Origin: Symsagittifera roscoffensis
Lineage: Eukaryota > Xenacoelomorpha > Acoela > Convolutidae
Reading direction: 5' to 3'
Assembly (NCBI RefSeq): GCF_963678635.1
Contig: NC_087068.1
Coordinates: 35,165,436 to 35,229,435 of the forward strand
Length of the DNA stretch: 64,000 bases
In this document: piece by piece, positions 1 to 10,970 of the stretch
Layout of the letters: each line of letters begins with the position of its first letter
How positions within the stretch are numbered: position 1 is the stretch's first letter
Translations under genes and position numbers: made by a program
Notes under the pieces: model-generated
Database searches by the model: none
What the model was told of the DNA's origin: nothing
Seen by the model: the letters and a program-made list of their open reading frames with translations, nothing else

Positions 1-1121
1 ATCCACCAACAAATACGAAGAAAATGTAATTCTTTTAACCTTACAAATTGGCCAATTTATTATAAAAGCCACTTCAGACGCCGTTCGATAGAGGAGTTTG
101 TCTTCCTTTTAACAAAGGAAATTAACTTACTTAAAAAAGAAATCTACGTCAAACCTCATAAAATTAAATTTGAGCCTGAACAAATTTTAAGACATCTGAA
201 AACGGAAAAAATTATCAGCATCTATATAAGAGTCTGAACTTTAATCAACGACTCTTAAAAATGTCTGCTGACAACGAGATTCGAACCAAAACTATCATAT
301 CCAAGAGTCGCCTGCCTTAACTTTCAAACAACTGCTGCTAGGATTACGCTACTTTTCTACTTAGAAACTCTATTCCTTTACATCATTTCTATTATAAATG
401 CAACTACTAGTACAAACAAGCTGTTCACAGAAATTGAACATAGCCAATTGACTATGTTCGACGTTGAATAATTGAATAAGTGCCACTGAACTCAAGATTA
501 CAGAAAAAAAAAACTGAATTTTAAAAATATATATATATGGCCTTGAAATTCTTTGAATTTTAGTATTTTTTATGATAGAAACATTTTAGATAACACTAAC
601 CCCATTTTAGAAAACCGGCTAACTTCGTTTTTTACAAACCAGGAAAAATTCTTCGGTTGATGATCAAATATCCATCAAAAAACATCAACTCAATTTTTAC
701 CAGATATAATAGCAACTTGCACAGTAAGAAATCTTCTTTCGATAGATTGTCTAAATGGGAAAACCATCTCCTAATAAGCGTGACTGTTTCATTAAAAAAA
801 AGATAATGATGTAAAAATAAGACTGAATTGATTGTATTGACATTCAATTTCATCAACCAAGCGTAAGCTAATTAATGATGTACAAACAGAGGATCGAACA
901 AAAAACAGTTTCACAATCCAGTATAGAGAAATTATTAACATATGATACGACCAATTCTTCGAAAAATAAGTTTGATTCAAAGATTTTAAGTATGCACATT
1001 TAAATATAAAGAAATACTATACTCATCAATTTCAGTTATTATTTATCACATTTTTTGCAACTTCTGTGTTGCTGTTGCTTTATCACATTGTCTCTCTGTA
1101 AGTTCGCCAATATCCAATTTT
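1..1121. other. AT-rich intergenic DNA with repeat fragments
   Basis: No gene is supported here. Positions about 60-260 resemble a dispersed repeat also seen near 51890-51990 (shared phrases 'gatagag.agtttg.cttccttttaacaaag' and an 'agagtctgaac...gactctt' palindrome). Positions about 255-330 carry a tRNA-like B box (GGTTCGAATC on the minus strand). The rest is simple AT-rich sequence downstream of the SLC22 stop codon. Confidence 0.5.
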
Positions 1122-2039
1122 CTAGACACATGTTACATTCTGAATCATTGCCTCATCGCACAACCCACTCGACACCGTGTTTCGTTTCATGCGTTTGTCA
1201 CAGTGGTTGCATGAAGACGCCACATGGTCGCTCACTCCAGAGGTGGTGTTGGCTTTGAACTTGGCAATCGAGTTCTGCGACAGCCAAGTAAGACCTCTGC
1301 GTCTCTCTCGTCCGTGCTCCTCCACATCTTCGATGGTCTCAGGTAGTTCTTGGTTCTCAGTCGAGGGCAACATGTAGGTGCAGAAACTTCCAGCCAGAGA
1401 GAGAGTTCCGAAAATGACCGGTGGTAGATATGGGTAGGAGCTAGCGGTGCTCACAAGGATTGACGACAGAGAAGATCCGATTCGAGCGACAGCTGAGCAA
1501 CTTCCCAGCCCAATACTTCGGTGGGTAGTAGGCATGAACTCCGACACGTGCACGTAGATACCGTTGAACGCCATGTCCGACAGGAACGTTGCGAAGAGCA
1601 GCATGGCCAGCAGTTGGAACTCGTTGTTGTCAGGCCACACCTTCATCACCGTTATTATGTTGTACGAAATAAAGCCACACACAGCAAACAAGAAGATGAG
1701 GGGAAGCCTACGACCGTAGGTGAACACGATGGCCCCGATGACAGGAGAAATGAATTCAAAGAATCCGACAAGACAATAGGCCAGATAGGGGTCCTCTGCC
1801 AATTGCGGTGCATAGAAATTTATGCCGTGGTTTGTGAACGCTCCTTGGAACCAAATTACTGCTGAGAACAGAAAACGACGTCTCATTTCCGGAGTCTTGA
1901 CCAGACCCATTGCCAGCTTCAGATTACTTGGCTGCTTATGTGCATCTTCAGAAGCGCGTCTGTGAAACGACTCCAGGCGTTCCCGAATCGACTCCTCGGA
2001 CACCTTTTTCCCATTCCATTTTGCTCCACGAAGCAGAAC
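1122..2039 (-). CDS. SLC22-like gene, exon 4 (TM7 to C terminus)
   Basis: The acceptor TTTGATTTAG lies before base 2039, and the exon runs open to TAG at 1124-1122. It starts with VLLRGAKWNGKKV, the usual cytoplasmic central-loop position, then carries the second six-span half, including FTYGRRLPL (the repeated signature between TM8 and TM9) and a final LPSTENQELPETIED tail. About 70 extra basic and Ser-rich residues follow LPET, longer than in many relatives. Confidence 0.87.
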   Translation of the reverse strand, partial: VLLRGAKWNGKKVSEESIRERLESFHRRASEDAHKQPSNLKLAMGLVKTPEMRRRFLFSAVIWFQGAFTNHGINFYAPQLAEDPYLAYCLVGFFEFISPVIGAIVFTYGRRLPLIFLFAVCGFISYNIITVMKVWPDNNEFQLLAMLLFATFLSDMAFNGIYVHVSEFMPTTHRSIGLGSCSAVARIGSSLSSILVSTASSYPYLPPVIFGTLSLAGSFCTYMLPSTENQELPETIEDVEEHGRERRRGLTWLSQNSIAKFKANTTSGVSDHVASSCNHCDKRMKRNTVSSGLCDEAMIQNVTCV

Positions 2040-5000
2040 CTAAATCAAAACGAACTTTCTTGGAACCCATTTAAGCAAATCACCTCGTCTTAACATTTTG
2101 TTAAGCGAAGACTCAAAACTTACATAAATTGTAATTTTCCAACCTGTAATTTTCAAGTTTCCGAAAACCACTGGTTAAACATCAAGTTGCTATTATCGAA
2201 AGAAACTCAACTCTGATCTCAATCGCCTAAAAAACTTAAAAAGTGGTCACCTGGGTTGCCTCTTCTATCTTTCCGTTAATTGCCAGCCATCTGGGAGACT
2301 CGGAAAGGAGAGGAGTGACGCAAACGAGGCATAAAAGAGAGGGAATGGAGTAGACGATCTGCTGGTAGCGCCAGTGTTTCAGCCACATGGCAATCAGCGC
2401 CACCGTGATGAACTGTAGGCCCCATGGAATGTGGACGACGTTGCCAATCATGGCTCGTCGCGAGGGAGCAGTCGTTTCCATCGAAATCACGTAAGCCACC
2501 GTGAATGTTCCAAAGACCACGACACCTAGAAAAGGTCTAGATATGCATCGTCTGAGACAAGACAAAAAAAAATTAATTACCGTTATTTCGATAAAAAAAA
2601 GATTTAGTTAAGTTCGAAAAACTTAAAAAATATTCTTCCTTCAAATTAAAAGTTGAAAAATTCAACTACAAATGCTTCAATCTATCAAAATGAAACATAA
2701 TTGAAGTAAACAGTGTCATGGCCAATTAGGATTGGCATTTGAAAAGCAAACCTTGCAACAGTCTGACAGCTAGAAAGACGTAAATGTTTGGAGAGAATGT
2801 GAGAGAGAAGTTGAGAACGATCATGATGGGAACTCCAACACACAGTGCCTTCTTCCGTCCGACCCAGTCACCCAACCAGCCGAACAGAAAGACGCCGAAG
2901 AAACAGCCGATAGTAAACGCCGAGTGGACGAGAGGGACTAGGAAGTTCGCGTATCCGCACATCAGGTGGAACTCGGTCAGCAGAGCATTATCGAAGTGTT
3001 CGTGCTGGTACACCATCTCATGACTGTCTGATTCGGAACACTTGATTGGTTGCTCCGAATCAGCCAGTACAATCTCACAGGATTGTAAGTCAGAATTCAG
3101 AGTGAAATTCGAATCATCTTTCAATTTGCACCCATATGCCCAGTTGTTACTACTTCCCACCAACATGGGGTACGAATTGTTTTGGATTCCGGCGGTTATT
3201 GTCATCAGCATATTGAAAAACGCAATAAACCATTGCCATGGGCCTAGTTCGCCAACCTCTTTCATGATCGTCGCGAATTCGTCGCGTCCACATTGCGACT
3301 CACTGAACGAAGTGAGATTGCGAGGTCGTTTGGTCACGTTGTCGTGGCCTAGAAACACACAAAAGTGATAACATTCGGAATAAATGACCCAAAAAATATT
3401 TGTTGATTAAAATTTAAAGACGAAAGTAAAATAGAACCGTAGTCCGGGCTCGGCGGGCTTTGCTCGCGAATTAAAGCATGAACTGAAATATGAAAAAGTA
3501 ACACTAGTGGTTATTTCACCTACACCAAACAAGTTGAAGTTCAAATATAATCATTAATCAATGACAGACAATTAGTAATGACAAATTTTACAAATCCGCC
3601 TTTCACGAATGAGCTGCATGTTTACAATTGCAGTAATTAAAATATTGCTCGTGTTGGGATTTCCTGAAGTCGAAAAAAAACAACTTTGTTCATACTCGAA
3701 CTCTGCGAAAGAAGTCACGTCGTTCAGGATTCGGTTCGATTTGTTGCGAGTCCTCTTTGTGCTGTTTTCGCGCTCATTTTTTCATTCAAGTGGTGAGATG
3801 GTGTGCTATTGTCAAAATAACTATAAAATTAGGCCGTTATTTTTTTGAAACCCTAAGTTAGGCAGGCTTGCTTTAGTAAATGCATGATTGACAACAACTT
3901 GCCTAGTTTTTAAACACCCTACTTAGTATTTCATGTGGTTGAAATAACTGTATGTTATATGTACCTGTTTCGATTTCTACCTCGGGAGCAGCCACCTAGG
4001 TGACACCCTTACCATAATCGACAGGTATCTAGACAGGTAACCACTCAAATCGGGTGGCCAGTAGTATTGGGACCTCGTCCCTTCTGATTGTCCCATGCAG
4101 GGTAGCAAATTCGAGAACTCATCGTTGGTCGAGAATTGAGCAGAGACAGAGTATACCTGCCGATTACTCACTCCCGAGGTAGATGACGACAATTTCAGGG
4201 AAGAAGCTATTCAAGACTATTCAACCAGTAGCGTAGCAGTTGGTCAAGAGGTAAAAATGATCTTTTGCCGTCCGCTTTTGGGTACTAAACATGTCATCAT
4301 CCCATCATCAACATTTTGTAAAGCAACGCACGACTCGAAGACTTGTTTTGGCAGCTCGCGCAATTGAGATAAGAATCACAGTTGAGATGAGACAACAAGC
4401 AAGGAGAGGAGGGATTGATTGGTTTTGAAGAAGCACCGATTGATTGTTTGCGAATCATCAATATTACCTGGACCCACATCCTGTCTCGTGGCGTTTCCGA
4501 CGCTCCGCCTCCAGTGGTGTGAACATTTAGATGAATCTTGATTAATCAAAAGGAGAATCAGATTAGAGATTTCACAAGACAACCTTTCACTTCAGAAGAA
4601 ACGCTTAGTCATAGCACCCAAGAAAGTGAGATAGACGTTTAAAATCAGACAACCTCGATATTTGGTCGCAGTATATTAGTTTTAGACTTTAATTTCGCGG
4701 TAGCTGCTTATTTAATATGAACTGCTTGAAATTCTGAACAGAGGCTAAGAGGAACTTCGCACAGTTTGCGATACAAAAATATACGCCAGTGGTCTAAGGC
4801 GTAACAAAAATTAACTGTTAAAACACCAAAATCTTTGATTTTTTTGAAACTTCCAAGTACTTCAAAAGTAGACGCAATCCAGCCATTCTATTACACTCTA
4901 ATGATCTATAAGAGCATATTTGACCAAATAAGGAATCAATTGTTGAAAAAGGGGGAATTTAAAGATATTACAACCAAATAAAATCATGATTTCACACAAT

Positions 5001-7952
5001 TTGATAACGGCTGGCGTGTGTAAAAATTGAAAATTGAAGACAAGACTCATTCATTTCTTTTTTGCGACTGAGAGGAGAATGAGAAGAACCACCATAATAT
5101 CGAAGAAGTGTCAATGGACTTAAGGAGACAAAAAAACTGAAATTTTTTGAATGAAACTGACCAATGTGAGAAAATTGGATCAGCAGCTCAATTTTTTATT
5201 CTGCGGGGAAATCTGAAAAAAAAAATCATTTTTGAAATTAGACACTAATCACGTTTTCCATCCCATTTCAATTTATTAGTAGCTAGCGTATTCTGCCTTC
5301 TTTTTATTTTCAGCAAATGACTTTGAATTGGGATGAAAAAAGAGCTAAAGTCAAAGAGACAAAAAAAAACAAATTTGAGCAAAATCTACGAATTTTTCTG
5401 AAAAAAATCAATAAACCTTGTACCTGTTTTCACTACCTTCATGGAAAATTTCAAAAGATCTGAAAATCGCAGAAAAGAAAAATTATTTCAAAAAACCAGC
5501 AAAATTTCTGATTTGCAAGCTGATTTGCAAGCACCACTACAAGAATACATCAAAAGATTTTATATCACCGAGAAAGTTGCTCAGATCACCAAAAACTTCA
5601 GCACAAAGCCAACTAAGTCAACAAAAAAAATATGAAGACAAATAGAATTGCAAGCTAGCAGACACGAAAGGAAGCAACTAAATGCTAAGAAAACGGAAAA
5701 ATTTTCGAGGAAACAACAACTAAAAAAAACTTCAAAAAGTTGTCAGGAATGATGTTCTAAATGCGGAAAACACGTTCAAAAACACATTTATTGGCGTTTA
5801 ATGAAAATTTAAAACAATTTTCCAGCGAAAAAAAATGTCATGAAAACTTGTATAGCCGAAATCATTTAGGCCAAAAAATGTTAAAACAAAAAAAGGATAA
5901 AATACGAAATCAAGGTCAGTAGACTTACAATATGCAGGAGTAAACGATAACATAAAAAGCAACTACAATGAAAACTGCGTACAGCAAAAAAATTCTAAGA
6001 TATGGCAACTAAGTCGACAAAACATAAGTGGTTAAATAAAAAGCCGACAATATTTTTGAAACGGATATTTCACGTTCGAAAAAAAAGGTTCTTGTTCACA
6101 TTCAAACCCAGGACATTTGCCATCCCAGGCACATTAGTTACCTGCAGACTAAGTAAGCCGAAGACTCTTGGAAATTTGAATTCCTTGTGAACTAAGACAC
6201 AGAGTGATTTCAGTGTTTCTGATAAACAAGATGTTAACCCGAAAAAAGTCCATATTCCCATTTAATAACTCTTGCTAATCGCAAGCGCAAATATATCTAA
6301 CGGTTCTATGAAAAATTCCAACTTTTTTTCAGCTGATGAAAAATTTCAACGAAGATCCATTTCATCATTCTCGGTTCATAAGATAAGCAAATTGATTAAT
6401 AGCTATCGGAGCTTCTTAAAAAATATAACTATTAGAAGTCACTTCCGAGATCGCCATTTCCATTTGTCTCAAAACAAAATAATCTGCAACCAAATGCCAG
6501 GGTGACGTTTAAAATACATCGAAATCACCGGTTAAGCTCATTTCTCGTAATTTTATCTCAAGGCGGAAAAATTGCCCAATTACTAAAGCTCGCAAAAATA
6601 ATCAATTACTTTATGCCAAATTCGTCTAAAAACTTAGTCAAAAATTTTATCTCAAGGCGGAAAAATTGCCCAATTACTAAAGCTCGCAAAAATAATCAAT
6701 TACTTTATGCCAAATTCGTCTAAAAACTTAGTCAAAAATTTTCTAATTTGATTTAGTGGGGGCGGGGTGCCGGACATCAAGCCGATTCGTAAAAATAGGA
6801 ACTTCAGGCCGAATATTTTCTTATAAACTTGTGAATTATGATTAATTTGAAAATTTTATTGAAGAACTTCTGAATTTCATGATCTTTCTTCATTAGTTAT
6901 TGGCGTTTTCATAAAATTTAAGCCTCCAAATGACGTTTAGGAAAGTTGAAAAATAAAATACGGTTGAAGGCGTTTTTCATGTTTATAACTTATGCATTTC
7001 AAAAACCGGCTGATGTTATCAACGGATGCCAATTCCAGGTGGTGCATTGTCATGAATATCGCTTTTTATGGACTAAACTTAACTAAATTTTTTAAAAGCA
7101 ACGTTTTACTGATGAAAAAGTGTTTTGAGGTGCTTGAAAAGTTCAAATTTTGGCCTGAAGTCTCTTCGGCTTGAAGTCTCGTCGCCCTGTTGTCCTAGAC
7201 CCGATTTAGTGATACAAAATCCAAAAATATATCCCATTTTTAAACCGTGTGTATTACTGTAATGATTCTATTGAAGCACATTTTTTGAAGATTTTTAATT
7301 TTATATGGACAAGTTTTCCTGAATTGCAATCCGCACTTCCACAGAGATCTTGATTCAACTCGCCTTGTTCTATAGAGAAGTCCCATGAACTTTTGCCATC
7401 AACTATGAAAAAAAATATATATAACATTGTCCTTTCAAATTGGGCTAGAATGAATAAAAACGTATAAGTTTGATTTACCAGCAATTTTGTTTTATGTTAT
7501 ATTCCCTGAAATTTGTGTCACGTTAGGGCTGAATTTTATTTCACATTAGCTACGGTGCTCCCAAGAATCCCATGGAAGTATGAAAGTGCTATTTCAATTC
7601 GGAGCAAAGTGATTTCGATTTCTTAGGAAATTTCACTCATTTTTGCCGAATAAAAATTACCCTCGGCTACAGAATCATGCGGCCCTTCTGTCCAGCCAGA
7701 TCCAGCCTTGGGACCCTGGTTGTCCAGGCACGACACATCCACGTCACCTCCAGCGTAGTCTGCTGCTCTGATTGCATCCACTCCATAATCCAAAGAGGAG
7801 TCGCTCGGATTGGACTCGGGCCGCAGTTCGTCTCGAGACTCACCATGGCATGCCGGCAACACTCCCTCGTTTGAGTAGTTTGAGTTTGCTGACTCGGCGT
7901 CGAATGGTTGCCCCGAGGTCCTCAAACCATCCACGTACTGATTCACAGTCAT
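1122..7952 (-). CDS. SLC22-family (organic ion) transporter, four exons
   Basis: Predicted plasma-membrane solute carrier of the major facilitator superfamily, SLC22 (organic cation/anion) branch. Joining minus-strand exons 7952-7661, 3348-2752, 2525-2251 and 2039-1122 gives one frame of 693 codons plus TAG, with every junction in phase and at GT/AG borders. Visible hallmarks are the EVGELGPWQWF start of TM1 (about residue 130), a long Cys-containing extracellular loop with NFT, the MFS signature GWLGDWVGRKK (about 254-264), RLLQG before TM4, SESPRWL before the central loop, and LPETIED near the C terminus. Family members are usually near 550 residues; this one has an extra ~97-residue acidic, Ser/Gly-rich N terminus from exon 1. 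The substrate cannot be told from sequence. The family is well supported; exon 1 is inferred from phase and splice match. Confidence 0.88.
2251..2525 (-). CDS. SLC22-like gene, exon 3 (TM4 to TM6)
   Basis: The acceptor TTTTCTAG lies before base 2525 and the donor CCCAG|GTGACC after base 2251. The exon encodes VVVFGTF...ETTAPSRRA (the conserved E..P..R loop after TM4), a WxxQ.VYSIPSL span and the family motif SESPRWL. It enters in phase 1 and leaves in phase 0. The intron to exon 4 is about 211 bp. Confidence 0.87.
2752..3348 (-). CDS. SLC22-like gene, exon 2 (TM1 to TM3)
   Basis: The acceptor TTTCTAG precedes base 3348 and the donor CAAG|GTTTGC follows base 2752. There is no ATG at the front of this open stretch, so it must be an internal exon. 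It encodes the first membrane span, the large extracellular loop and the MFS signature loop GWLGDWVGRKK between TM2 and TM3, ending at RLLQ. Phase 1 is carried into exon 3. Confidence 0.85.
3978..4181. mobile_element. Small element with 12-bp terminal inverted repeats (MITE-like)
   Basis: The left end reads CTACCTCGGGAG and the right end CTCCCGAGGTAG, a perfect 12-bp inverted pair 204 bp across, inside an SLC22 intron. Inner copies of ACAGGTA/TACCTG are also inverted. I see no long target duplication. The element has no coding capacity of its own. Confidence 0.5.
6002..6300 (-). repeat. SINE-like repeat with tRNA-like head
   Basis: On the minus strand the stretch 6161-6087 has an A-box-like block followed by a B box (GGGTTTGAATG), then a T run that could stop RNA polymerase III. 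The upstream and downstream phrases (gcaactaagtcgacaaaa, agccgacaatattttt, and gctaatcgcaagcg at about 6275-6290) recur near 27900-28190, 31330-31590, 39710-39860 and 47880-47930, which makes it a dispersed family and not a functional tRNA gene. Confidence 0.5.
6551..6738. repeat. Perfect 94-bp direct tandem duplication
   Basis: The block starting ttttatctcaaggcgg at 6551 repeats from 6645 with no visible mismatch, so this is a very recent local duplication. It makes two identical stretches of spurious open frame. It is intronic in the SLC22-like gene. Confidence 0.85.
7661..7952 (-). CDS. SLC22-like gene, exon 1 (N-terminal cytoplasmic extension)
   Basis: ATG at 7952-7950 (reads MTVNQYVDGL) opens a 97-codon coding stretch clearly richer in G+C than its flanks. 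It ends at a good donor, GAG G|GTAATT, at 7661/7660. The exon leaves phase 1, exactly what the acceptor of exon 2 at 3348 needs: the split codon becomes Gly, giving VAEG-HDNV. The peptide is acidic and rich in Ser, Gly, Asp and Asn, with no membrane segment. Linking it to the transporter is an inference from phase, strand and lack of any other acceptor gene; it could instead be spliced differently or belong to another transcript. Confidence 0.65.
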
Positions 7953-10568
7953 GATTCAACTCCGAAGTATGTATAACTTTAGAAAAAATTGCAGACTTGA
8001 CAAACAAAATAAAGAATTGCTCAAAAATCGACTGCGACTTTTTGTCTCAAACCGACAAAAAAAATTCAAAATGCGATTCAAGAAGTAACCGAAGAGAAAT
8101 AGTTTTAAGCTAAATCGTGATAAACTATAATCCTATAACTGAATAATCCGAAGATCACGTTGATTTTGGAAATAGGGCGAGTTTAAAGCAGCTGCCGAAT
8201 GAATAACTTCAAGGGTAATTTGTAAGCTGAAGAACTGTTTCCAAACACTAAGTTAAGCTTGTATATTCAGTGAGTCGATTTAAACTGATTGTATGGATAT
8301 AAGAGAGCTCAAGGCGGGCAAACAATTTAAACAAACTGTGTCCCGTTATTCAGATCTTCGACAGGACCCTAGTCAAGTCAGAACTCGACAATCAAGGTCA
8401 ACGAAGGACACTTGCTACAACGCCTGAATTAAACTGAAGTTTCTTGTTTTAGGAATTTTGGATAAAATTAATAACACAACTTGGTAGAGTTTCAGAGAGT
8501 AATTGGAATCAATTCGATCTGAAACACAAACTTTTATCACTGTTTTCGTGGTCGCGGTTTTATTAAGAGCGAGAGTTACTGGGCAATGGAAACTGCAGTT
8601 TTCACTTTAAAATGATACATTCGAGTGACAAAAATTTAACTATGTTTTTCGGGTTCTCGATTAAATCGTCGAAAGCAAATTAACAGCTGAATTTTCGGCT
8701 CCTTTGAAGGTGACTTGGACTACAAACTGTGATCAAAATGTGAACAAAGCTTTACGTAAAACGCAAGAGATGTGCGGTCAGGTTAGACCAGAAACGATAA
8801 AAAGTTTCACGTAAACTCGATGGTAAGTTAAAAAATCTACGTGTTTTCACAACAAAACTGTCAATTAAAATTATTTAATCTCTTACGTAAGAGTCGAAAA
8901 GAGTTATGCAATACACGAATCACTCTCGGATGTTGCATAACACTCCGAATTCTGAAGATACAGTCATTAAATCATTGAAAGTAGAGGCCGAAAAATAAAA
9001 AGCACAGAAGGAAAATGATTTTACAGGGGGAATTAGAGCACCACCATCGAGGAATATATTTCTAACACGTGAAAGCGGTTGAAACACCACTGAAATGGTA
9101 CAAAAAAGGAACAACGACTTGGTAAATGGTATTATGAACGGAAGATACATGGAAACACTTGGTGCGTTTGCATACCATTTGTTAGACGTCTGATTAAGTC
9201 GAAAAACGATGCACAATTTTTAGTTACTATGGAAGTAGAAAACGCACCCCTCCCCAATTCGCAATTTTTTGGTCAAAACCTTCCAAAAAATGCCAGTTTT
9301 GGCCTGTTTTTTTTTCTTTAAAAAATGCTGTTGGTAAACATCACCAGTGTCCAGCCAGCCCGCAAGATTTAAAAATCAACACAACCTGATTTAAATCTGT
9401 CCACAAATGCAAAGAAAAATCTCATAAACACTAATTTGTGTCGCTTAAGATCCATACACAAGCGGTATCAAACAAACTGTGATCGATCTAAATAACTTTA
9501 GTTACATTGCAATACACAAAATAAGCAACTAATTTAACTCAAAATGCATACGATCGCTTCTCCAAAAAATTGTTGAGCTGCTCGGTAGAAAAACCTATCG
9601 CCTCAAAGACCACTTGTCTCGCCCTACAATGCACGCACTCTGCAAAATATTCCTCTTTCTTCATTTCCCTTCGTTTGCAATAATATCTCCTGTTCGTTCG
9701 GATTAGCAGTAGGAAATCGCTTAACTCTCCCAATCAGCTACAGAATGTAACCGACACAAAAAATAGTTTCCAATTCTTAACAACACTATAGAGCCTTCTA
9801 GTGCAGCTTGTTAAAAACATAGTGAGCTAAATTAATTTTTGTGGTAATTGAAATGACACTTGACACCGTCTCTACCAAAAATAAGAATTACAAGCCTTTA
9901 ATCAAATGAAAAGTACATTTTTGCAAATCTCTTCTGCTTATTTACTCATAGGTCAAGATATTCAAACAAAGGACCATATTTGCTAACTAAGACGACAACG
10001 TTCGCTGATCAACTATGAATATGGTTCAACACACTTTCACCGCACATTTTTTAACAAAAAAAGCTTAGCTGTAACACGCACTCAATAGCGTAACACAGAA
10101 GCGCATAACACACTACAATGCATTGTAACTTGAGCATTATTCTGTGGTATTTAGGATATGACGATGGTAGTAACCGCTGCGAATTAAGTGGCACCCGGTT
10201 TCCATTATGCACTTTTAAAAAAGCTGTTAAGCTAAGATGAAAGCGGCGTCAATGAGCTGAAGAGTGTTTTCAAACTTCAGATGATCAAAAGCGTTCAACT
10301 TCATATCTCGTGGACGTCGGTTGAGTTCGAGCTCAGACTCAATTTTTTTTTCAATTTTCTGTACTAACGGAACTTTCCAAATGCCTTTTTTGGGTTATTT
10401 CCGTTGCCAGAATATATTCTAATAAAAACAGTTTAGGTATACGATGATGGATCATTTGTCAGATGAATTCCAAAAACGCCCTACATGCAACTGCTCTGTT
10501 CCGACCATTATGGTTAATATGCCTATCAACGAGAAATAAAAAAAATGGTTTAGAGAGAACTCAGCACG
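7953..10568. other. Intergenic DNA upstream of the SLC22-like gene
   Basis: It presumably holds the promoter of the SLC22-like gene just above 7952, but no core promoter motif stands out. The remainder is AT-rich. One possible small coding fragment lies at 9539-9733 and is listed separately. I see no other gene. Confidence 0.45.
9539..9733 (-). other. Possible exon or transposase fragment with a C-x2-C pair
   Basis: An open stretch of about 64 codons on the minus strand, preceded by an acceptor-like CATTCTGTAG, encodes a Lys/Arg/Tyr-rich peptide with YYCKRREMKKEEYF, then ECVHCRAR, and a possible helical tail. The spacing loosely recalls FLYWCH or Mutator-type zinc fingers. It has no initiator ATG at its front and no clear donor. 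I do not recognise it with confidence; it may be an isolated exon or the remnant of a DNA transposon. Confidence 0.2.
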
Positions 10569-10659
10569 GATTAAGTACAAGAATGAAAAAGTATCTCAAA
10601 TTTCATCAATTTCTGTGACTGAGTATTTGTAGGGATATTTTCGGTTATAACCTTTAAGA

Positions 10660-10970
10660 AATGAACAAATAAAATTTTACAACCAAATTGGATCGATACT
10701 ACAAAGCCAAGATAGTAATTTGCGAATGGCCAAAACGAAGCAGTTCACTTAATTCAGTATCAAACTGGCTCTTGTTTTACTTTTTCGGTATAATAAGAGT
10801 CTGTGTCTCATTACACAGAGTCTTATTATACCAAAAAAAGTAAAAAAAAAAAAAAAAAAGTCAATTTGAGGATGAATTAAGTGAACTGCTTCGTTTTGGG
10901 CAGTCCCAGATAACTATCTTGTCTTTGTTATATCGATCCAATTTTGTTGTAAACCTTTCATTTTTCATTA
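10660..10970. repeat. Long hairpin (foldback) at the head of each array unit
   Basis: About 150-bp arms (10660-10805 and 10813-10970) are inverted copies around a 6-7 base loop (ctcatt). Paired landmarks are ttggatcgata/tatcgatccaa, gaagcagttcacttaatt/aattaagtgaactgcttc and ggtataataagagtctgtgt/acacagagtcttattatacc. The loop-proximal arm is essentially perfect; the outer part has mismatches. The same structure recurs near 12322, 13981, 15640, 17299 and 18958. It could be a MITE that was swept into the unit before amplification. Confidence 0.85.

Larger units (their letters stand above)
3349..7660 (-). other. Large first intron of the SLC22-like gene
   Basis: 4.3 kb with no convincing coding sequence. 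It holds a short TIR element (3978-4181), dispersed repeat fragments (about 5040-5330), a tRNA-like SINE copy (about 6000-6300), a perfect 94-bp tandem duplication (6551-6738) and homopolymer-rich AT DNA. A short open stretch near 7330-7405 has an acceptor-like TTTTTTCATAG but only a weak possible donor, so an alternative exon there is possible and unproven. Confidence 0.6.

Noticed and set aside
1521-1865. 114-codon plus-strand ORF
   Set aside because: It is the reverse strand of SLC22 exon 4, with no features of its own.
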